DNA of 5,032 nucleotides from Desulfobacterales bacterium. Lineage in GTDB: Bacteria > Desulfobacterota > DSM-4660 > Desulfatiglandales > Desulfatiglandaceae. The stretch spans positions 1 to 5,032 of the forward strand of contig JAKLQB010000548.1 in assembly GCA_022013615.1 (NCBI GenBank). Reading direction: 5' to 3'. A model generated the notes under the pieces. It made no database searches. It saw only the letters and a program-made list of their open reading frames with translations, and was not told the origin of the DNA. The position numbers and the translations under genes were made by a program. Shown here piece by piece: positions 1-5,032 of the stretch (its first letter is position 1; each line of letters starts with the position of its first letter).

Positions 1-1
1 C

Positions 2-217
2 TGTTTTGAGGCAAAGGGGGACCTGAAGACAGCCATGGAGACCTTGATCCCTGTTGTTGAGATCCCTGATAATTCGTTCAGGGAACCAGCCATGTTGAGC
101 CTGGCACGCCTTTACCGGCTTGACAATAGGCCTGAAAAGGCGAGGGAGATTCTCAACGAATTCGTTGAACAGCACGCAGATTCTCCCTTACTCCCCTTTG
201 CCAAGGCACAACTTTGA
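2..217 (+). CDS. TPR-repeat protein, C-terminal 71 residues (5' end outside window)
   Basis: The frame is open from the first base of the window and stops at TGA 215-217; the true start lies upstream. The visible 71 residues are helical and end in a recognisable tetratricopeptide repeat: hydrophobic and small residues are spaced as in a TPR helix pair (AMLSLARLYRLDNRPEKA, then REILNEFVEQHADSP). The tail SPLLPFAKAQL resembles the last helix of TPR_21/YfgM-like or other periplasmic or envelope TPR proteins. TPRs bind other proteins, and nothing here identifies the partner. The next gene starts 34 bp downstream on the same strand without a visible terminator, so the two may share a transcript. 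The TPR assignment is fairly safe; the exact family and location cannot be judged from this fragment. Confidence 0.75.
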   Translation, partial: CFEAKGDLKTAMETLIPVVEIPDNSFREPAMLSLARLYRLDNRPEKAREILNEFVEQHADSPLLPFAKAQL

Positions 218-251
218 ATAGACAAAACCTTTTTTATACAGGAGTGCTGCC

Positions 252-1823
252 ATGATTATTACGGAGATTTTGGCCAGAAATGCCAGGATGTACGGGGATG
301 AGATTGCCCTGATTGAAAGGGAGCCTGCAAACAACGGGAGGGTTACCATAACATGGAAAGAATTTGATGATATGGCCAACCGGGTGGCCAATGCCCTTAT
401 CGCGAAAGGCATAAAAAAAGAGGATAAGATTATCCATTTGATGATGAATTGTATTGAGTGGCTTCCCGCCTACTTTGGCATTCTGAGAACAGGTGCGTGG
501 GCCGTACCGCTTAATTTTCGGTTTATGGCTGAAGACATCCGGTATTGCGCTGAAATCGCCGAGGCCAAGGCAATTATCTTTGGCGAGGAATTTGTTGACC
601 GGGTAAATACCATCAAAGGTGATTTGGTGACCATAAAGGACTATGTGTTTGCGGGTCCTGTCCATATGATGCCGGATTATTCAGAGAGCCTTGAAGCATT
701 TTTGAAAACAGGACCTGCTGAAAATCCTGATGTTCCCCTTGGCCTCCTGGACGAGGCCGCCCTTTATTTTACGTCCGGAACCACGGGCAAACCAAAGCCT
801 ATTCTTCTGACCCACAGGAACCTGGAAGCAGCATGCATTGTTGAAAACCGCCACCACAACCAGACCCATGAAGATAATTTCCTGTGCATCCCGCCTCTTT
901 ACCATACCGGGGCCAAAATGCACTGGTTTGGGAATTTTATCGTCGGTGCCAAGGCGGTGATCTTAAAGGGTATCAAACCCCAGTGGATTCTTGAGGCCGT
1001 CTCCGAAGAAAAGGCGACTATTGTCTGGCTTCTGGTGCCCTGGGCGCAGGATATCCTGATTGCCATTGAAAATGGAGAAGTGAAACTGGAGGATTATGAA
1101 CTGGATCAGTGGCGCCTGATGCATATCGGGGCACAGCCTGTGCCCCCAAGTCTAATAAAAAACTGGAAAAAGATCTTTCCACATCACGACTACGATACAG
1201 ACTACGGGTTGAGCGAAACAACGGGTCCCGGTTGCGTCCATTTAGGGATCGAGAATCTTCATAAAATAGGCGCCATCGGCAAACCTGGGTTTGACTGGGA
1301 ATACAGGATTGTGGACTCAGATCTCAAACCCGTGCCCAAAGGCGAACCAGGCGAATTAATGATCAAAGGCCCGGGGGTAATGAAAGAATACTATAAGAAT
1401 CCCGAGGCCACTAAGGACACAATCTTTGACGGGTGGCTCCTCACAGGAGACATGGCCAGGATCGATGAGGACGGGTTCATCTGGCTCGTGGACAGGAAAA
1501 AGGATGTTATCATCACAGGAGGAGAAAATATCTTCCCGGTGGAGATCGAAGATTTTCTCATGGAAAACAAAAAGGTCCAGGATGCAGCCGTAATCGGTAT
1601 GCCCAACGAGCGGTTAGGTGAAATTGTGGCCGCTATCGTAAAAATTAAACCGGGACAAGCGATGACTGAAGAGGAGTTTATGGCCTATTGTGAGGGCTTG
1701 CCACGGTACAAAAGACCAAGGGCAGTCTTCTTTGGCGATGTCCCCAGGAATCCTACCGGCAAAATCGAAAAGCCAAAGCTCAGGAAACAATATGCCGGCA
1801 TGTCAGAAAGTTTTAAGATATAA
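252..1823 (+). CDS. AMP-forming acyl-CoA synthetase (acyl-CoA ligase), class I adenylate-forming enzyme
   Basis: A complete 523-residue enzyme of the ANL superfamily, predicted cytoplasmic. Known members activate a carboxylic acid with ATP to an acyl-AMP, then transfer the acyl group to CoA. Motifs seen in order: phosphate-binding loop TSGTTGKPK at residues 174-182; A4-like region PPLYHTGAKMHW around 214-225; A5 motif YGLSETTG at 318-325 (Ser where the consensus YGxTE has Thr); TGD at 398-400, whose Asp binds the ribose; hinge and A8 segment DRKKDVIITGGENIFPVEIE at 414-433; and NPTGKIEK at 500-507, with K504 as the expected catalytic lysine of the mobile C-terminal domain. Length is normal for the family. 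The ATG is supported by AGGAG at 240-244, 7 nt upstream. The substrate (medium- or long-chain fatty acid, aromatic or other acid) cannot be read from the motifs, and the neighbours give no pathway. The gene follows the TPR gene and converges on uvrC. Confidence 0.93.
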   Translation: MIITEILARNARMYGDEIALIEREPANNGRVTITWKEFDDMANRVANALIAKGIKKEDKIIHLMMNCIEWLPAYFGILRTGAWAVPLNFRFMAEDIRYCAEIAEAKAIIFGEEFVDRVNTIKGDLVTIKDYVFAGPVHMMPDYSESLEAFLKTGPAENPDVPLGLLDEAALYFTSGTTGKPKPILLTHRNLEAACIVENRHHNQTHEDNFLCIPPLYHTGAKMHWFGNFIVGAKAVILKGIKPQWILEAVSEEKATIVWLLVPWAQDILIAIENGEVKLEDYELDQWRLMHIGAQPVPPSLIKNWKKIFPHHDYDTDYGLSETTGPGCVHLGIENLHKIGAIGKPGFDWEYRIVDSDLKPVPKGEPGELMIKGPGVMKEYYKNPEATKDTIFDGWLLTGDMARIDEDGFIWLVDRKKDVIITGGENIFPVEIEDFLMENKKVQDAAVIGMPNERLGEIVAAIVKIKPGQAMTEEEFMAYCEGLPRYKRPRAVFFGDVPRNPTGKIEKPKLRKQYAGMSESFKI

Positions 1824-1837
1824 GTACGGACACCCTC
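1824..1837. other. 14-bp convergent junction between acyl-CoA synthetase and uvrC
   Basis: The TAA of the synthetase (1821-1823) and the TAG of uvrC (minus strand, 1838-1840) are separated by only 14 bp. I find no GC-rich hairpin followed by a T-run for either direction in or near this gap. The transcripts therefore probably overlap at their 3' ends, or termination is Rho-dependent or takes place inside the opposing gene. Confidence 0.7.
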
Positions 1838-3670
1838 CTAGACCTCCTTACCCTGAAAAAACGAGAAAATACTTTCTGCCAAAGCCCGGTTTATTCCCTG
1901 GACGCTGACCAGTGCTTCCACAGTTGCTTCTGCAACGGCATTTATGCCACTAAAATGCCTGAGCAGGAGCTTCTTTCTTTTAACACCAATACCAGGGATA
2001 AGGTCCAGTTCGGATCCCTTTAGGTTTTTTCCCCTCAGCTTCCGGTGGTAGGTTATGGCGCGGCGATGAGCCTCATCTCGAATTCGCATCATTAGAAACA
2101 ATACAGGATGATCGGCCCTGAGCCCTATGGGATTTTTCCGCCCCGGAATATATATCTTGTCGTGTTTTTCCTGCTGATTCTTATCCTGCTTTGCGATAGA
2201 TATTACCTCCGGAGCATCAGGATTCTCCTGCCGGTCCAGCACATTCTTAACAACTGCAAGATGCCCTTTGCCCCCATCCACTAAAAACAGGTCAGGCAGA
2301 TGCCCTTTAGATACTCTTCTCTCCACCAGTTCTGCCATCATTCCGTAATCATCGATGCCGTTAACCGCGTTTATCCTGTAGTTTCGATATCCTGATCTAT
2401 GAGGCAGTCCATCAACAAAGGAGACGATGCTTCCCACTGCCTCATCCCCTTGCAGGTTGGAAATATCGAGTCCCTCTATGTAATGGGGAGGCATTTTAAG
2501 TTTCAGAACCGACTGGACAATGCTTACGAGGTCCTCTTTTTGGCTCTCCCAACGGCCTTTCAGCAGGTTTTCCGCATTGGCCACCGCCATCTCGACCAGT
2601 CGGAGCTTTTCTCCCCTGAGAGGTCGATGGATCACAACCTTGTGCCCTGACAAATCACTGAGCCATTCTGTAATGGGAAGAAGATCTTCAACCGGCTCAG
2701 AAATGAGAATCCGTTTGGGGATAAAGGCCTCGCGACGATAGTACTGCTTCAAAAAGCCCTCCATGACCTCCGCAGAATCGCAGGGCTGATTCTTGAATAT
2801 GTAATCGCGACTGCCCATCAGTGAGCCCTTGCGGACAAACAGGATTATAAGCTGATGCATGCGCTCTTTTTTGGCCAGCCCGATGATGTCTTCATCTTCC
2901 ATTCTCGGCGATACCACGTGCTGCCGTTCCACTGTCTTTTCTATAGCTCTAATCTGATCCCTTATCCCTGCAGCCCTCTCAAATTCCAGATGCTCCCCTG
3001 CCTCAACCATCTTTTTTCGCAACTTTTCTGTCAGCTCCCGATTACGGCCTTCCAGAAACAGCCTGACCTGTTGAACCACCTCGCGGTACTTTGAAACAGG
3101 GATATCAAGCGTGCAGGGACCGAGGCATCGATCCATCTCGTAATTCAGGCAGGGTCTTGTGCGTTTCGGCAGCCCCCTGGTTTTACATTTCCGGATCGGA
3201 AAAATTCGTTCAATAAACCTGAGCGTACTGCGCACCGCATTGGCAGAGGAAAAGGGGCCAAAGTAAAGGGCTCCGTCCTTCCTGATCCTTCTTACAATAC
3301 CCAAATGGGGATACGGTTCATTGATGTCAAGCCGGAGGCAGGGATATCGCTTGTCGTCCCTGAGAATAACGTTGTAGCGTGGCATAAACTTCTTGATGAG
3401 ATTGCTCTCAAGGATAAATGCCTCTTTTTCGGTTGAAGTGAGCAGATAATCAAGGCCTGAAGCCCTTTTCATCATCAGGGAGGTTTTGTCAGGGAGGTCA
3501 GAAGGAGGCCTGAAATAGGAAAGGACCCTTTTCCGGAGGTTTTTGGCCTTTCCCACATAAATTACACGCCCGGAAAGATCCTTAAAAAGATAAACGCCTG
3601 GTCCGTCCGGAACCGTGTGTCGCAATTTCTCCGGATCCAGATTGTGTTGGGAATGAAGAGGCTGCTCCAT
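1838..3670 (-). CDS. uvrC: UvrABC system protein C (excinuclease ABC subunit C)
   Basis: UvrC makes both incisions around bulky DNA lesions after UvrA-UvrB loading in nucleotide-excision repair. The protein is 610 residues, the usual length. The N-terminal GIY-YIG nuclease (about 22-100), for the 3' cut, shows GVY 25-27, YVGKAKNLRKR 38-48 (Y38 catalytic by family comparison) and EAFILE with the metal-binding Glu at 88. Four cysteines, 162, 174, 182 and 186, have the CX11CX7CX3C spacing of the UvrC [4Fe-4S] site. The UVR/UvrB-binding motif (LEFERAAGIRDQI) lies at 228-240. The RNase H-like 5' nuclease has EGLDISNLQG (D402), DDYG (D441), LVDGGKGH (D465) and RDEAH (H535), so the catalytic set is complete. 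Tandem helix-hairpin-helix motifs lie at about 558-605. The ATG is one base after the GNAT stop (TGATATG) and the nearest GGAG is 16 nt away, so translation is probably coupled to the upstream gene. No truncation or frameshift is visible. Confidence 0.98.
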   Translation of the reverse strand: MEQPLHSQHNLDPEKLRHTVPDGPGVYLFKDLSGRVIYVGKAKNLRKRVLSYFRPPSDLPDKTSLMMKRASGLDYLLTSTEKEAFILESNLIKKFMPRYNVILRDDKRYPCLRLDINEPYPHLGIVRRIRKDGALYFGPFSSANAVRSTLRFIERIFPIRKCKTRGLPKRTRPCLNYEMDRCLGPCTLDIPVSKYREVVQQVRLFLEGRNRELTEKLRKKMVEAGEHLEFERAAGIRDQIRAIEKTVERQHVVSPRMEDEDIIGLAKKERMHQLIILFVRKGSLMGSRDYIFKNQPCDSAEVMEGFLKQYYRREAFIPKRILISEPVEDLLPITEWLSDLSGHKVVIHRPLRGEKLRLVEMAVANAENLLKGRWESQKEDLVSIVQSVLKLKMPPHYIEGLDISNLQGDEAVGSIVSFVDGLPHRSGYRNYRINAVNGIDDYGMMAELVERRVSKGHLPDLFLVDGGKGHLAVVKNVLDRQENPDAPEVISIAKQDKNQQEKHDKIYIPGRKNPIGLRADHPVLFLMMRIRDEAHRRAITYHRKLRGKNLKGSELDLIPGIGVKRKKLLLRHFSGINAVAEATVEALVSVQGINRALAESIFSFFQGKEV

Positions 3671-3671
3671 A

Positions 3672-4259
3672 TCAGGAATCGTAACACTCCACGGGGAGGC
3701 GCTTTGTCATTATAACGAGGTTATGGGCCTGCCCTTCCCCACCCATGAGGTAGTTTTTGAGGACGGCCTCTTTAATAAAGCCCAGCTTTCTGACACCGTT
3801 GATAAGAGAGGCATCCCTGTCCTGGACTAAACGCATAACCAGCGTCTGCAATCCCAATGCCATAGAAAGGTTCACGAGGTCAAGAAGCATCCAGGTTCCC
3901 AGGCGTCTATCACGAAAACCTGGATCCACGGAAATCCTCACCTTTCCGATATGGCTTTTGGCACCGTAGCGCTTCATCATGAGGACCGCATTGCCAACAA
4001 TTCGCCCTTCCAGCAAGGCAACAATGGAAATCACCCTGTTGGGATCCAAATTGGTTATCCAGTCAGCAATCAGCCCGGGGTCGGACACATCATGGTTCAG
4101 GAACCACAAATCATCCGCGGATAAACGCCTGAACATCTCAAACAGGGCATTCTCATCTCCGTCCTTAAGTGGTCTCAATGTAACGCCGGTCCCATCTTTT
4201 AGGATGACTTCTTTTGGATAATCCTTAAGCAGTTCGGAAAAATCCCGCTGACATCTCAT
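3672..4259 (-). CDS. GNAT-family N-acetyltransferase
   Basis: A complete 195-residue protein with one GNAT domain, which uses acetyl-CoA (or another acyl-CoA) to acylate an amine. The N-terminal helix segment reads TLRPLKDGDENALFEMF (27-43). The central strands are followed by motif A, VRISVDPGFRDRRLGTWML (107-125). The C-terminal acceptor-side segment DASLINGVRKLGF (149-161) matches the usual N-x-x-x-x-x-x-LGF pattern of the fold. In the pyrophosphate-binding loop (Q/R-x-x-G-x-G/A) the first glycine is replaced by Arg119 and the second is kept (Gly121), which occurs in some GNAT branches. The N-terminal half resembles the GNAT domain of Pat/PatZ-type protein acetyltransferases, but no substrate can be inferred. 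The start is supported by AAAAAAAGGAG ending at 4269, 9 nt before ATG. Its stop lies one base before uvrC, so the two genes form an operon. Its leader abuts the inverted-repeat element. Confidence 0.9.
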   Translation of the reverse strand: MRCQRDFSELLKDYPKEVILKDGTGVTLRPLKDGDENALFEMFRRLSADDLWFLNHDVSDPGLIADWITNLDPNRVISIVALLEGRIVGNAVLMMKRYGAKSHIGKVRISVDPGFRDRRLGTWMLLDLVNLSMALGLQTLVMRLVQDRDASLINGVRKLGFIKEAVLKNYLMGGEGQAHNLVIMTKRLPVECYDS

Positions 4260-4268
4260 CCTCTACGG

Positions 4269-4280
4269 CTCCTTTTTTTG
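4269..4280 (-). promoter_or_regulatory. GNAT ribosome-binding site next to the element end
   Basis: On the minus strand the leader reads AAAAAAAGGAG, then 9 nt, then ATG (4257-4259). The A-run is also the left copy of the direct repeat that flanks the inverted-repeat element, so the presumed insertion boundary lies immediately upstream of the Shine-Dalgarno. Confidence 0.6.
4272..4279 (+). repeat. Left 8-bp direct repeat CTTTTTTT (candidate target-site duplication)
   Basis: Identical to 4573-4580; with one further C on the left side of each copy the match reaches 9 bp (4271-4279 and 4572-4580). It abuts the outer tip of the left arm exactly. Because it is mostly T, chance similarity is not excluded. 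Confidence 0.45.
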
Positions 4281-4284
4281 TAAC

Positions 4285-4313
4285 AGTTTAGCTGTTTGAA
4301 AATAATGTAACAA
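4285..4313 (-). promoter_or_regulatory. Candidate sigma-70 promoter for GNAT-uvrC
   Basis: Minus strand: -35 TTGTTA (4313-4308, 4 of 6 to consensus), a 17-nt spacer, then -10 TAAACT (4290-4285, 4 of 6). Transcription would begin near 4278, giving a leader of about 19 nt that carries the ribosome site of the GNAT gene. The -10 overlaps a small inverted repeat, AACAG-5 nt-CTGTT (4284-4298), which could be an operator. The whole promoter lies in the left arm of the inverted-repeat element. The geometry is good but the hexamers are only moderate. Confidence 0.35.
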
Positions 4314-4407
4314 GGGCCACGGGTATCTCTTTCAGAAGGGTCGCAAATACCTGCCTCATTTCATTGAACGGCAGATTAGCCTTAAAATTCAGCCAGGACA
4401 GCCCCAA
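4288..4407 (-). CDS. Possible 39-residue small protein or gene remnant inside the element
   Basis: A minus-strand frame from TTG (4407-4405) to TAA (4290-4288) encodes 39 residues. The TTG has a good ribosome site, AAAGGAG ending at 4416, 8 nt upstream. The product has a polar N-terminal part (WLNFKANLPFNEMRQ) and a hydrophobic C-terminal half (ATLLKEIPVALVTLF), which could be a short amphipathic or membrane segment. The right arm of the repeat, read outward on the plus strand, gives the matching AALLKEIPVA. I do not recognise a family. The good start signal argues for translation. Its placement in a repeat, its length and the non-ATG start argue against a selected gene. It may be a fragment of a larger membrane protein. 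Confidence 0.2.
   Translation of the reverse strand: MGLSWLNFKANLPFNEMRQVFATLLKEIPVALVTLFSNS
4314..4346 (+). repeat. Left core arm of 33-bp inverted repeat
   Basis: This pairs with 4502-4534 at 32 of 33 positions; the only difference is T4341 against a base equivalent to C. It begins GGGCCACGGGTATCTC and ends GGGTCGCAA. The strong conservation compared with the diverged flanks suggests recent duplication, gene conversion between the arms or selection on this core. Confidence 0.9.
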
Positions 4408-4501
4408 AAGACAGACTCCTTTATAACAGTAGCCTTATCTGCCTGCTCCGTGCTTCTATATAAGGTCACGGGGGCGTTCTACTATCTCAGAAGAATTTTT
4501 G

Positions 4502-4534
4502 TTGCGGCCCTTCTGAAAGAGATACCCGTGGCCC
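4502..4534 (-). repeat. Right core arm of 33-bp inverted repeat
   Basis: Reverse complement of 4314-4346 with one mismatch. On the plus strand it starts TTGCGGCCCTTCTG and ends ACCCGTGGCCC. If transcribed through, the two arms could fold into a long stem closed by a loop of about 155 nt. Confidence 0.9.
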
Positions 4535-4572
4535 GACAATCCAATAATTTTTTCAACTCGCTAAAATGTAAC

Positions 4573-4580
4573 CTTTTTTT
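4573..4580 (+). repeat. Right 8-bp direct repeat CTTTTTTT (candidate target-site duplication)
   Basis: Second copy of the sequence at 4272-4279, directly after the outer tip of the right arm. Having the same sequence in the same orientation at both boundaries is what a transposition footprint would leave. Confidence 0.45.
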
Positions 4581-4637
4581 AATGCGAGCGTTTCGTATTT
4601 TGTGCTTTGAATTTCCGGTTTATCCGAGACAGGGTTC

Positions 4638-4662
4638 ATATGCAAGGATATTGGTTGCATAT
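4638..4662. promoter_or_regulatory. Inverted repeat upstream of the ChaN-like gene (candidate operator or hairpin)
   Basis: ATATGCAA (4638-4645) and TTGCATAT (4655-4662) are perfect 8-bp inverted arms around a 9-nt centre. A second, overlapping pair, GGATAT (4646-4651) and ATATCC (4659-4664), is mutually exclusive with the first. It lies about 65 bp before the lipoprotein start, a position suited to a dimeric regulator or a leader structure. There is no T-run, so a terminator is unlikely. No regulator can be named. Confidence 0.35.
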
Positions 4663-4714
4663 CCGCAGGTTAAATGATAGTTAGGTGTCCAGTCAAGACC
4701 ATTATCCGTTGGTC

Positions 4715-4721
4715 AAAGGAG
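4715..4721 (+). promoter_or_regulatory. Ribosome-binding site AAAGGAG selecting the GTG start
   Basis: AAAGGAG ends 7 nt before GTG 4729 but 16 nt before the in-frame ATG 4738. The spacing favours the GTG as the start of the lipoprotein gene. Confidence 0.6.
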
Positions 4722-4728
4722 TTTTGGG

Positions 4729-5032
4729 GTGATATTTATGTGGATAAGGCGCTCTCCAGGTCTCTTCCTGTTTACGGTGCTTTTTACCATGACTGCTTGT
4801 TCCACGACAAAACCCCAAATGCCACCCCTCGCGTCCATAGAGGGTGTGCAGGGCCACTTCCGTATTGGCCGTATTATCCATCTAAAGACAGGGAAAGCCA
4901 TCTCATTTGACCAGCTTATCGATCAAGTGGGGCCCAGGAGACTGATCTTTATTGGAGAAGTCCACAACAACCCGGAGCATCATCTCATACAAGTCCAGAT
5001 TCTCCAGGCCCTCATGAGCCGATACGCGCCCC
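4729..5032 (+). CDS. ChaN-family haem/cofactor-binding lipoprotein, N-terminal 101 residues (3' end outside window)
   Basis: The frame stays open to the window edge. The chosen GTG start (4729) has the better-placed ribosome site; ATG 4738 would remove three residues. The N-terminus is a lipoprotein signal: Arg-Arg at 7-8, a hydrophobic stretch LFLFTVLF, and a lipobox-like MTAC with lipidated Cys24 followed by Ser, which suits the outer membrane. After a Pro-rich linker come the landmarks of the ChaN/Cofac_haem_bdg family (DUF399): GKAISFDQLIDQV at about 55-67 and LIFIGEVHNNPEHH at 72-85, whose GE-x-H-x-N-x-x-HH pattern is the family's signature. Campylobacter ChaN binds haem and is linked to iron uptake; family members elsewhere are mostly uncharacterised. 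The rest of the domain is missing here, so intactness cannot be judged. No iron-uptake neighbour is visible. Confidence 0.82.
   Translation, partial: MIFMWIRRSPGLFLFTVLFTMTACSTTKPQMPPLASIEGVQGHFRIGRIIHLKTGKAISFDQLIDQVGPRRLIFIGEVHNNPEHHLIQVQILQALMSRYAP

Larger units (their letters stand above)
4280..4572. mobile_element. MITE-like non-autonomous element with long inverted ends
   Basis: The two ends are inverted copies of each other. The left arm is about 67 bp (4280-4346) and the right arm about 71 bp (4502-4572). From the outer tips, GTAACAGTTTAGC on the left pairs with GTTACATTTTAGC on the right. The outer 23 positions agree at 18, then comes an unequal AT-rich spacer (11 versus 15 nt), then an inner 33-bp core matching at 32 of 33. 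Directly outside each tip is the same CTTTTTTT (4272-4279 and 4573-4580), as expected for an 8-bp target-site duplication, although it is low-complexity. The middle, about 155 bp, holds no transposase. Size, inverted ends and lack of coding capacity fit a MITE mobilised by a transposase elsewhere. Alternatives are two inverted copies of an intergenic repeat or an invertible segment. No specific IS family can be named from the sequence. Confidence 0.5.
4260..4728. other. 469-bp divergent intergenic region between GNAT-uvrC and the ChaN-like gene
   Basis: This region must hold the promoters of both flanking transcription units. From left to right it contains: the GNAT ribosome site (4269-4272); a MITE-like element of about 293 bp (4280-4572) with its direct repeats; a possible 39-codon reading frame inside that element; a low-complexity AT-rich stretch; a compact inverted repeat (4638-4662); and the ribosome site of the lipoprotein gene (4715-4721). 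No tRNA, structured RNA of a known class or terminator with a T-run was recognised. Confidence 0.75.

Noticed and set aside
234..665. 143-codon minus-strand frame opposite the acyl-CoA synthetase
   Set aside because: The plus-strand frame here carries conserved ANL-family sequence; the antisense product has no recognisable domain.
1792..1801. Palindrome ATGCCGGCAT near the end of the acyl-CoA synthetase
   Set aside because: It lies within codons, has no loop and no T-run, so it is neither a terminator nor a likely operator; chance is sufficient.
2399..3094. Plus-strand frames of 73 to 83 codons inside uvrC
   Set aside because: They are antisense to conserved UvrC sequence, including the nuclease and UVR regions, and have no convincing ribosome sites.
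4284..4298. LexA/SOS box upstream of the uvrC operon
   Set aside because: The AACAG-5 nt-CTGTT repeat has the half-sites in the wrong order and spacing for the CTGT-N8-ACAG box. I kept it only as a generic operator candidate.
4557..4588. CTCGC and GCGAG flanking a T-run, as a possible terminator
   Set aside because: The T-run is inside the 22-nt loop rather than after the stem, and the stem is only 5 bp.
4450..4677. 75-codon plus-strand frame beginning with GTG
   Set aside because: It starts inside the inverted-repeat element, has no Shine-Dalgarno before the GTG, and crosses the element boundary and its T-run. The product has no recognisable pattern beyond the shared repeat peptide.
4713..4901. 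62-codon minus-strand frame opposite the lipoprotein gene
   Set aside because: It is a shadow of the ChaN-like coding sequence, whose signal peptide and GE-x-H motif are convincing.

Overview
The window looks like a piece of bacterial chromosome with balanced base composition and ordinary Shine-Dalgarno sites. The gene set is UvrC, a GNAT acetyltransferase, an AMP-forming acyl-CoA synthetase, and the ends of a TPR protein and a ChaN-type lipoprotein. It would suit a Gram-negative organism, because a lipoprotein signal is visible. The style of the acyl-CoA ligase makes me lean towards an anaerobic deltaproteobacterium (Desulfobacterota-like). That placement is an impression and was not tested.

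Layout: 1-217 (+) is the 3' end of a TPR gene. After 34 bp comes a complete acyl-CoA synthetase (252-1823, +), probably co-transcribed with it. It runs head-on into uvrC (1838-3670, -) with only 14 bp between the stop codons. uvrC is the second gene of a leftward pair: a GNAT gene (3672-4259, -) ends one base before the uvrC ATG. A 469-bp divergent intergenic region (4260-4728) follows, then the start of a rightward ChaN-family lipoprotein gene (4729-5032, cut by the window edge).

The genes themselves are ordinary: nucleotide-excision repair (UvrC), fatty or organic acid activation (ligase), an acetyltransferase of unknown substrate, and a surface-lipoprotein-type haem/cofactor-binding protein. 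The window does not show that they form one system.

The unusual part is the divergent intergenic region. It holds a 33-bp inverted repeat with 32 of 33 positions identical (4314-4346 and 4502-4534). The repeat continues outward as diverged arms of about 70 bp that end in GTAAC/GTTAC. An identical 8-bp CTTTTTTT lies directly on both sides. This looks like a roughly 293-bp MITE-like element with no transposase. Its left end stops 20 bp from the GNAT start codon, and a plausible promoter for GNAT-uvrC lies inside its left arm, so the insertion may have rewired expression of a DNA-repair gene. I saw no CRISPR array, tRNA, rRNA or known riboswitch.
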